The notes beneath the pieces are model-generated. The model was not told where the DNA came from. It worked only from the letters and a program-made list of their open reading frames with translations, and did not search any database. A program made the translations under genes and the position numbers. A DNA stretch of 64,000 nucleotides from Haematococcus lacustris (Eukaryota > Chlorophyta > Chlorophyceae > Chlamydomonadales > Haematococcaceae): NCBI GenBank assembly GCA_030144725.1, contig JASKMD010000009.1, positions 4,169,347 to 4,233,346 of the forward strand, given 5' to 3'. This document shows, one piece after another, positions 57,785 to 64,000 of this stretch; within the stretch, counting starts at the first letter, position 1; each line of letters starts with the position of its first letter.

Positions 57785-58540
57785 GTTAGGCTGTTTGGCC
57801 GCCCTCCCCCTCTAGGGGTTCGGGACTTTCTGTAAAGCACTTTAAAGCAAGGTGGACAAACAAAGGTGCACATGGGCTCAACATGAAGTCATGCAAGTGT
57901 TCATTATTGTTCTGTAAAGTCATGGCAAACTCCGGCTGCTCCCTGATGGAACTCGTGGCAGTGCACTCAAAGATGAAATGCATGGCGTCATCCACTACCC
58001 CCTCTGTGCATCTGGTGCATGTGCGATCAATGCAAGTAACCCCCTCAAACCGATTCCCAACCCCAAACCGCTGTTGCCTAACCTGAACCTAGTCAATCTC
58101 GTGCGGACCTCTGTAGAGAGTTCTCTGTTTAGCAGGTGTGTCGCCATGTGATTGATGCCAATGCCGTCCCCATGCTTGAACCATGCAGCATAGGAGCATC
58201 TCTCCCGATGCACCGTCTCAGGCAGTCTCGGGTCTCCCTCAAACCCAACCCAACGCCTCCCCCACCTCTCGAGCCACTTGACTTCCATAGCCTTGGTGCC
58301 TAGGACCATATCCGGGCTCAAGGTGAACTCACCCCCCATCAGCTCTCTGGCGGCAAGCTGGAACTGAGTACTCCAGCTGGCCTGACAACTCCTGCCTAAT
58401 TCCACATCTGCCTTGATCACCCTCATTAGCAGGTCGCTGTGGGATAGTTTGGCAGTGTTCCATAACTTGCAGGCAGCTCTGAGCCAGTAAAGCTGGAGGG
58501 GCAGCTGCTCCAACTCATGCAGCACCATCAGGCCTGACAC
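57785..58540 (-). pseudogene. 5'-truncated LINE-type retrotransposon fragment (C-terminal RT-ORF region)
   Basis: Minus strand: LHELEQLPLQLYWLRAACKL, LSHSDLLMRVIKADVEL, CSYAAWFKHGDGIGINHMAT. After a one-base loss near 58085 the frame continues FEGVTCIDRTCTRCTEGVVD, then DDAMHFIFECTA. The C-x-x-C...H...C knuckle after a helical domain is the usual C-terminus of non-LTR retrotransposon polyproteins. A stop at 57786 is followed by a short 3' tail. The reverse transcriptase catalytic domain is missing, and the 5' end merges into G/C-rich repeats at about 58545. Dead copy. Confidence 0.75.
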
Positions 58541-58544
58541 TGAG

Positions 58545-58775
58545 CTACGTGCCCCAGACCCCTCGCCCCAGCCCCCTCGCGCACTCCCTCTCCTACACCA
58601 GCCCCCTCTCCCTCTCCTGCCCCAGCTCCCTCGCCCGTGCCAGTACCTGCCCCCTCCCCCTCGCCCGTGCCAGCGCCCGCCCCCCTCACCCGCCCCTGCC
58701 CCCGTGCCGGTGCCGGCACCCGTCGCCTGCACCCTCCCCCAAGCCTGCACCCTCGCCCTCCCCCAAGCCTGGGCC
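58545..58775. repeat. CCCCTCGCC-rich low-complexity tract
   Basis: Imperfect repeats of CCCCCTCGCCCGTGCCAG-like units; on the minus strand it is GGGCGAGGG-rich. It separates a LINE fragment from a Fanzor-like relic. Open frames (Gly-Ala-Gly-Glu or Pro-Ala-Pro-Ser) are not genes. Confidence 0.85.
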
Positions 58776-58777
58776 TT

Positions 58778-58815
58778 GATGACAGCTCAAAGCAAGGTAG
58801 CTACTGCGCTTCAGC

Positions 58816-58858
<43 letters not shown>

Positions 58859-59080
58859 GCCTTGGGTGGCTTGTCTCGCAGCCGCTTGTAGCCCAGGCCT
58901 GGGTACTCCTTGCCCTTGGCTGGCAGAGCTGCCAGCTTCGGCCACCAGCACAGCTCCAGCGGGCGCCACATGCTCTCCCCAATACGCTGCATGTTCAGAG
59001 CTGCTTTGCAGTCCCTGTCCAGCCACCTGCCTGGCTGTGGTGCTGGCTTGGCTTTGGCAGCCTTGCCCTTGGCCTTGCCT
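58778..59080 (-). pseudogene. Fanzor/TnpB-like relic F, RuvC-III and C-terminus
   Basis: Minus strand: GRWLDRDCKAALNMQRIGES, WRPLELCWWPKLAALPAKGK, EYPGLGYKRLRDKPPKAQ, then about 13 Gln codons (expanded CAG) and a stop at about 58801. The metal-binding Asp of D-R-D is kept, but the Asn of N-A-A is Lys. The N-terminal side is cut by AGGTC repeats at 59092. Only a trace of the hairpin block (TGATGACAGCTC) remains at 58778. Confidence 0.7.
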
Positions 59081-59091
59081 TTGCCTTTGGA

Positions 59092-59245
59092 GGTCAGGTC
59101 AGGTCAGGTCAGGTCAGGTCAGGTCAGGTCAGGTCAGGTCAGGTCAGGTCAGGTCAGGGTCAGGGTCAGGGCCAGGGCCAGGGCCAGGGCCAGGGCCAGG
59201 GCCAGGGCCAGGGCCAGGGCCAGGGCCAGGGCCAGGGCCAGGGTC
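59092..59245. repeat. AGGTC to AGGGCC graded array
   Basis: About 13 AGGTC pentamers pass through two or three AGGGTC hexamers into about 13 AGGGCC hexamers, all head to tail. Confidence 0.95.
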
Positions 59246-59264
59246 TATTCACCACCATCACTTG

Positions 59265-59310
59265 CCTTGACTTGAGTAGCGCTGTTGCATAGAGTGAGCT
59301 CCAATGGTGT
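59265..59310. repeat. 46-bp target-site duplication, left copy
   Basis: Identical to 60142-60187 over all 46 bases, flanking the LINE-type insert. On the minus strand it encodes TIGAHSMQQRYSSQ and continues GK-stop into the flank, so it is the original end of the interrupted exon at 60182-60330. Confidence 0.92.
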
Positions 59311-60141
59311 AGTAGTAGTTGTTACACTAAGGAGGTAGGGCTCGGGTGGATACAAGCCAACCTCCAAAGGTAAAAGACTAAGGAGAGAACAGAGAAAAAG
59401 GGAAAGAGAAGGGGAACTACCTAGGAGAGAAAGAACTCAGGAAGGGAAGGGGTAGGGAGCTTAAGGGAGCGGGGGAGAGACCTCGAGAAGCGGAGAAGCC
59501 AGAGAAGCGGAGGAGCTAGGGTCGCAAAAGGTTGGAGGGCTAGAAAGGACGCCAAAGCTAGGAGGGCCAGAGAGGAGAGGGGAGTGAAACACGTTATGAG
59601 GCAGAGGGACTAGGAGGAGTAACCGGGAAAGAGACACTAAGGGATCCGTCTTGAGTAGAGATGAAGGGATGGGGATGGGGGAGGTTCCAGCCAGGAGGGT
59701 TGGGATGGGCTAGGGTGAAGTCTTGTAGGTGAAGCCAAAAGGTAGAGATAGCAAGCTGGCTGGCTGTAGAAATGGGGGAAAGGGTGGTAGGAGCGGTCGC
59801 TTGAGTGGTGGGGTGATGGGTGAGAGCCCAGAGACGGCGACGGCCAAAGTCCATCGCATCAAGGGCAGCCATGCAAACCAGGCTCCAGAGGGGAGGAGGG
59901 AAGGTAGGGGTGGGGGGGATGAGGCACCAGAGGGAGGATTGGTGAACTTGGGTGCCGAGGCTGAGGGAGAGTTGTTGTCTAATGGTAATGGCGATGGGGC
60001 AACTCCAGAAGCTATGTTGGCGGCTGTGACGGGGATGGTGAGAGGGGTCGCAAGGGCAAGACCAGGGAGTGATTCGGCTTCCAGGGATGGCATTGATGCT
60101 CAAGCGCCAAAGGGTCTCTTTAAGGAGGTTGGAACAAGGAA
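59311..60141 (-). mobile_element. 5'-truncated LINE-type insertion with 46-bp target-site duplication
   Basis: 831-bp insert between two perfect 46-bp direct repeats. On the minus strand most of it is one open frame (59594 to beyond 60141) with ETLWRLSINAIPGSRITPW, a Cys/His knuckle (CPCDPSHHPRHSRQHSFWSC) and LQDFTLAHPNPPGW, fitting the C-terminal end of a non-LTR retrotransposon protein. The 3' end (minus strand) is a pyrimidine-rich tail finishing in ACTACTACT at 59311. The intact frame and the perfect duplication argue for recent insertion. It is a different family from the fragment at 57785. Confidence 0.82.
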
Positions 60142-60187
60142 CCTTGACTTGAGTAGCGCTGTTGCATAGAGTGAGCTCCAATGGTGT
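60142..60187. repeat. 46-bp target-site duplication, right copy
   Basis: Right-hand copy, identical to 59265-59310. It is still in frame with the host exon upstream (minus strand), but reading on enters the retroelement. Confidence 0.92.
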
Positions 60188-60335
60188 CGTTGTCGCCCCT
60201 CAGACTGATGTTGCCCAGCTCCTGCAGCTTGGCCAGCTGCGCCTGGTTCCTGGGGTCCTCAAAGACTGACATGAGCATGGGGTGGCGGCGCTGCCCCTTT
60301 GCACACAAGGCGCCCTTGCAGTTGGAACATAAGGC
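60182..60335 (-). pseudogene. Terminal exon of an unknown gene, interrupted by the LINE insertion
   Basis: Minus strand frame: NCKGALCAKGQRRHPMLMSV, FEDPRNQAQLAKLQELGNIS, LRGDNDTIGAHSMQQ. Without the insert the frame would end a few codons later (QGK-stop at about 59256). With it the protein gains a foreign tail ending in a stop near 60120. It begins close to a dispersed repeat at 60325-60515, so upstream exons were not found. No domain is recognised; it may itself belong to a repeated element. Confidence 0.5.
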
Positions 60336-60515
60336 AATCAGCCCTAGGCAGCACAAGTGGCAGTTGAACCTCCTCAGCCACCACCCCTACAACATTTAAC
60401 GCACCTTAGTGATGAGGCTTGGCATGGCGCCTGTCTTAGGCTTATGCTAGTTGCACAGGGCAGCTTTAGCCTCCTTGCAAGGTACATCAAATGCATGCAG
60501 GGTTGGCAGGAAGGA
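60325..60515 (+). repeat. Dispersed repeat, partner of 52185-52335
   Basis: Direct-orientation copy of the 52-kb repeat, with scattered substitutions and one extra segment of about 20 bp. No coding function is seen. Confidence 0.85.
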
Positions 60516-60759
60516 ATCGACGGCTTCAGAACTCTACAGCCCTCTTGCCTGATCATAACCCTAAGGCCTGTTGCTACTCTACAGCCCTCTTGCCACCCCG
60601 AGTCACAGCAGGAGTTGTAATCAAACACAGGTTGTGAGCTCACTGCCGCTAACGTGACTTTTGCCCATTTCACCCCCACGACGCCATAAACTACATCACT
60701 AGCTCGAACTGAGTTAACCAGCTCCTACAACTCTTGCTCGCCACCACCACCCCTTGTGA

Positions 60760-61600
60760 GGGGGCTAGCGTTCTATGGTGGGGATGAACCACATCGTTTA
60801 CTCGTTCGCGATTTCGCGAGGCCAAAATAAAGTTCGCGGACGCGAATCAAAAGGGAGAGTACGGCACATTGCCTCTGGAATAAAGCAAAAAAACATTGTT
60901 TGCTTTTATAAGAACGCATGCCACTTACCACTAGCTCGTCAGTCCTACCACTAGCTCGTCAGTTGTACGCGTATGACCACACAGATATCGCCGACGCAGA
61001 TCCGAATACAGTGTGTGCCTACCGTACTATCCCTTTTGATTCCCGAGGCCTCGGAAACTATAATTAAAATATTATTCCCGAGACATTTTTTTTATTGTTT
61101 CAAATTCCCCGATGGCCAAAGTACGTCTAAAGTTGGTTTTGAGAACGTCTTCGTGCATAGAAATAATCAAGCCTCCCACTCAGGCGCTCCCAACATTCAA
61201 AAAATGACAGTAAACCGACCCCTGGTAGTAGAACGGCTGTAACTCTGCACTCGCTGCGCCAAATTATATGCTAGCTGGCTCAGTATGTAGCCAACCCAGC
61301 CAGCTATCTTTCAACCATCCAGAATAATTATCCAGTCAGTAGGCCGTGCACAGCAAAGCATCAAAGTTAGTAATTCAAATTTGAGCCGTTTCGGGGCATG
61401 CTGTCATCGCTGCGACCACCCGCGCCGCTTAGGTTGCTCTACACGAGCATGCGCATCGGCAGAAGCAGTCGGATCGGAAAACGATTGCGGGAATGTGGCA
61501 CGAAGGCGGTTGGCAGGTGCGGTTAGGAGAGGTGACCGCTACAGCCTCTGTTGCGCACTTCACAACCTGAGTTGGCGCTGGGGGCCTGTCTAACTATGTC
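60760..61600. other. AT-richer island without a gene call
   Basis: Composition changes visibly: A/T runs, AAATAAAG, TATAATTAAAATATTATT and TTTTTTTTATTG, where the rest of the window is C/G-rich. A 16-bp direct repeat CCACTAGCTCGTCAGT lies at about 60929-60962. A 79- to 89-codon frame at 60973-61242 has no recognised domain. Confidence 0.6.
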
Positions 61601-61607
61601 TCGTGGG

Positions 61608-62666
61608 TCACCGCTTTCGCTTGGCAGCTGTCTTGGGCAGCCCCAACCCAGAAGGTGTGGTACGCTTGCATAGCGTGAAGCCAGGAGCCGGCGCTGCTGC
61701 ACCTAGCTCACTACCTTGAGCCGGAGCAGCCTGCCCTTGGGTGGCGATTGCAGCTAGAGCCAGCTGATACATGTGCCGTAAATCAGGTGATGCAGTAGGC
61801 CCTTGAGGTGACTCAACAGGGGGTGCAAGCATCTGCCCCCCAAGGGCTGTGCCCCACGAGCTCTGGCCCTGCTGCTGGGGTGGCTGCTGTGGGGGGGGCT
61901 GTACACCTTCTGGCACAACTCGGTTGCACCCTGCTGCTGCTGCTGCTGCTGCCACCCGTTGCTGGCTTGCATGGTCCCCCACATTCACCACAACCCCCCC
62001 TACACAGCAAGCAGCCGCTGTGGCTTTGCGTGCGGCTCTGGCTGGTGCCCTGGCTGAGGCTGCAGCCACCTCCTCCATCCGCACCGCAGTGCGAAGCTTA
62101 GGCAACTGTAGCTTGAAGTCATGCACATCAACGCTGTTGAGGGTGGACCTGTGTGTGTGCAGGGACATGTGCTCCAGCAGCGCAGGCAGCTCCATGAAGC
62201 GACCAGCTCCATGCTTCAGCAGCTGTAGCAAGGACTCCACCGGGGCATTGGAGATGGGACACGCCAAGAAGTACACCTTGAGGTGGAGGCGCAACCCGGT
62301 GCTGCATGGGCTGCCCTCAGCCATGGCATGGATGTCTTGTTCGAACTGTTGCCACGTGCAGTGAGGGTCCCACACACCCGGGTCAGACTGCCCATCGTCC
62401 ATGCGCAGGGCGGCACACTGCACCACCTTGGCGGCTACCTCCTTGCATGACTGCGGGTCTGACCCCCCAAGCGCAGCCATGAGGTGTGGCATGTCCAGCT
62501 GCCGTTTGCAGTGCTGTGTGTACTCCTCCATGGCGGCACAGTGCTGCTGCAAGTAGGTGGCCAGCTGTTGCTTCTGATGCTCCCGTTGATCGGCTGGCAC
62601 TAGCTGTTGTAGCTTGCTGTGCAGCTGTGACAGCAGCTGCGCGTTGTTGTGGGCGTGGTGGGTCAT
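61608..62666 (-). CDS. Orphan single-exon protein, 352 aa, possibly transposon-derived
   Basis: Uninterrupted minus-strand frame from ATG at 62666; it is open 16 codons further upstream, so a spliced lead exon is possible. The N-terminal 100 residues are helical and rich in His/Gln/Leu (NNAQLLSQLHSKLQQL). A middle part has HLKVYFLACPISNAPVESLL and RFMELPALLEHMSLHTH. Then come Ala-rich and Gln/Pro-rich linkers, and a basic end KTAAKRKR that looks like a nuclear localisation signal. I recognise no catalytic domain. The lack of introns in an intron-dense genome, the adjoining AT-rich island and the retroelements nearby suggest a mobile-element or captured gene. Confidence 0.5.
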   Translation of the reverse strand: MTHHAHNNAQLLSQLHSKLQQLVPADQREHQKQQLATYLQQHCAAMEEYTQHCKRQLDMPHLMAALGGSDPQSCKEVAAKVVQCAALRMDDGQSDPGVWDPHCTWQQFEQDIHAMAEGSPCSTGLRLHLKVYFLACPISNAPVESLLQLLKHGAGRFMELPALLEHMSLHTHRSTLNSVDVHDFKLQLPKLRTAVRMEEVAAASARAPARAARKATAAACCVGGVVVNVGDHASQQRVAAAAAAAGCNRVVPEGVQPPPQQPPQQQGQSSWGTALGGQMLAPPVESPQGPTASPDLRHMYQLALAAIATQGQAAPAQGSELGAAAPAPGFTLCKRTTPSGLGLPKTAAKRKR

Positions 62667-63350
62667 TGCATGTCGTGGCCTTGCACCATTCTGGTGTACA
62701 TGATGTAACTTCAAAGCTGTCTAACAGATAGAGGCCTGGGCTGTTTAACGTGCGGTTTGTCTCAATAAATGCGCCAATGAGTTAAGAACAAACATTTTAT
62801 AGCCAATTCCCTATGGGTGCTGCGGGTGAAACATAGTGGAGGACACAGTGGAGGAGGGGGTCTGTAAGCCGTTGATACCTTAGTGTGCGCCGACCCAAAG
62901 GGTGTATCCGGCGGAAGCGAGTATAAGAATATGTTCCAAACACCCCGTCAAGGTGCCCTGCACGCCCGGCAGACATCGCGTTGGGTGTTGGCCGGACATT
63001 CCATTTGTGCACAACCAGCTCACTAGACTAGGTAGATGGGGTCTCAGCGATGTAGCTCACCGTGCCAAGAAGACCCGTCTCGCCGATGTGATTTGTTCGC
63101 GGGCACATGTGGCAGTACGCGAGCAAAAACTCCAATGGCTTGCGCTGATGGTCAGATGACGCGCATTGATTTGCAGCTACCAATGTGATAAACGCTATCG
63201 AAAACGATACAGTATTGAGAGAGTACTTGCATGCATATTACCAACCCCATGTTGGGAGCGCCTGACTCCCACCCCATTAGTCTCGCATCTAAATCATATG
63301 ATCCACATAGTCACCTGTCGTGGCCTCTCTTGTAGTGGACTTATCACCTG
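62667..63350. other. Stretch between the orphan ORF and the gag-like fragment
   Basis: Open frames exist at 62797-63012 (-) and 62902-63159 (+) but show no recognised motif. No terminal repeat pair around the orphan ORF could be confirmed by eye. Confidence 0.35.
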
Positions 63351-63356
63351 ACCACG

Positions 63357-64000
63357 TCACATGGGGCACTGAACCTCGCTGATACAGTCGTGGTCCTCCT
63401 GCCGCTGCTGGCAGTGGCGGCATATCTCATCATCTGCCTTGGAGCACCCCCCCATTCTGTTGCCTTGGCCAAAGCAAGCACCCCGCCTTGGCCGGCTGCC
63501 CGTGTATGACCAGTCGCCTCCCCCCTTGACATGGTTGCCAGCCTGGTTGCCACCCTTGCCTGTCCTGTGACCCCAGCCTTTGCCCCAGCCTGGCCCACCT
63601 CCCTCGACCTTGCCCGGGGCAAAGTAGCCACCCTGATTGCCACCCCGGCCTGGCCCGCCGCACTAGCCTTTGCCCCAGCCTGGCCCGCCTCCCCCTGGCC
63701 CAGCCCAGGGTGGGCTGAATCCTAGCAGGTTGCCACCAGTTCTCATACGCCTTGCCGGTGCGTGCGAGAGCAGGAGGTGTGCTGGGCGATGCGGCAAGAT
63801 TAAGGCGTGGAGAAGGCCCAAAGTTAGACAACTTGCGAGGTCTCCCAGGTAGTCGATCAAGAGATATTTGGAAGCGTTGTTCATCGTGCATAAGGAGCTC
63901 CAGAGTGTGGCGGACCCCCTAAGGTTTCAACCTTATGCCCAAGGTTTCTCCTAGGTTTTGCGAAAATCTAGAGTCCAGGTTTCTTGTCACCTCCCGGCTA
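63357..64000 (-). pseudogene. Retroelement gag-like fragment with Gly-rich basic repeats and Cys/His finger
   Basis: Minus strand, running in from beyond the right edge: MHDEQRFQISLDRLPGRPRK, LSNFGPSPRLNLAASPSTPP, then after frameshifts repeated GGPGWGKG / GGNQGGYFAPGKVEGG modules. It ends with CFGQGNRMGGCSKADDEICR, then HCQQRQEDHDC and a stop at 63357. Basic Gly-rich RNA-binding repeats plus a CxxC-H-C finger suggest a nucleocapsid-type protein. At least two frame changes make it non-functional here. The class (LTR, DIRS or other) cannot be fixed without the pol part. Confidence 0.5.

Noticed and set aside
58801..59026. Small independent Gln-rich gene
   Set aside because: It matches the C-terminus of the Fanzor-like family and is cut on both sides; the Gln run is an expanded CAG tract.

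Overview
The window is nuclear DNA of a green alga. The genes are split into many short exons, mostly with GT-AG and a few GC-AG introns. GC content is high, CTG/CAG-type and G-rich satellites are abundant, and the products are chloroplast proteins (Mg-protoporphyrin cyclase, LHC-family, rhodanese, DUF1517). An interstitial TTAGGG array fits chlamydomonadalean lineages with human-type telomere repeats, and the dispersed repeats recall Haematococcus-like genomes. The species is an inference; no rRNA, tRNA or organelle gene was seen.

Layout, left to right. 0.98-3.4 kb (-): 5' part of a chloroplast rhodanese-like gene running off the left edge, with a 745-bp CGGGG array in one intron. 3.7-4.8 kb: a 257-bp duplication, one copy carrying a 248-bp hAT-like MITE. 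5.6-17.2 kb (-): a complete 35-exon ABCB-type full ABC transporter; the joined exons stay in frame for 1383 residues. 17.6-19.2 kb: two relics of Fanzor/TnpB-like (OrfB-type) genes, then a duplicated scrap of the CCCH gene found later in the window. 22.0-24.8 kb (-): a DUF1517 protein gene. 27.0-27.5 kb: a third Fanzor-like relic. 28.0-29.6 kb (+): 3' exons of an unrecognised gene. 30.6-34.5 kb (+): complete CRD1/CHL27/AcsF cyclase gene (403 aa). 36.4-42.8 kb (+): an LHC-superfamily gene with an unusual N-terminal extension and a splice acceptor amplified in a 74-bp satellite containing telomere repeats. 43.0-45.4 kb (+): PP2A B56 regulatory subunit (491 aa). 47.3-49.5 kb (+): a single-pass membrane protein with an EGF-like motif and Gln-rich tail. 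50.5-51.4 kb (-): last exon(s) of an unknown protein with three SUMO-type motifs. 53.5-56.3 kb (+): a four-finger CCCH zinc-finger protein (613 aa). 57.8-64 kb: a repeat-rich end with two truncated LINE-type elements, another Fanzor-like relic, an interrupted terminal exon, an AT-rich island, an orphan single-exon ORF and a gag-like retroelement fragment.

The genes form no operon. CRD1 (chlorophyll synthesis) and the LHC-like gene (pigment binding) lie head to tail about 3.4 kb apart, the only obvious functional neighbourhood. The most distinctive theme is mobile DNA. Remnants of a Fanzor/TnpB-like family recur through the window, and a hairpin-rich block lying just 3' of their coding end also occurs alone at other sites, including introns of the CRD1 and LHC genes. 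That is the arrangement expected if the block once encoded a guide-RNA scaffold.
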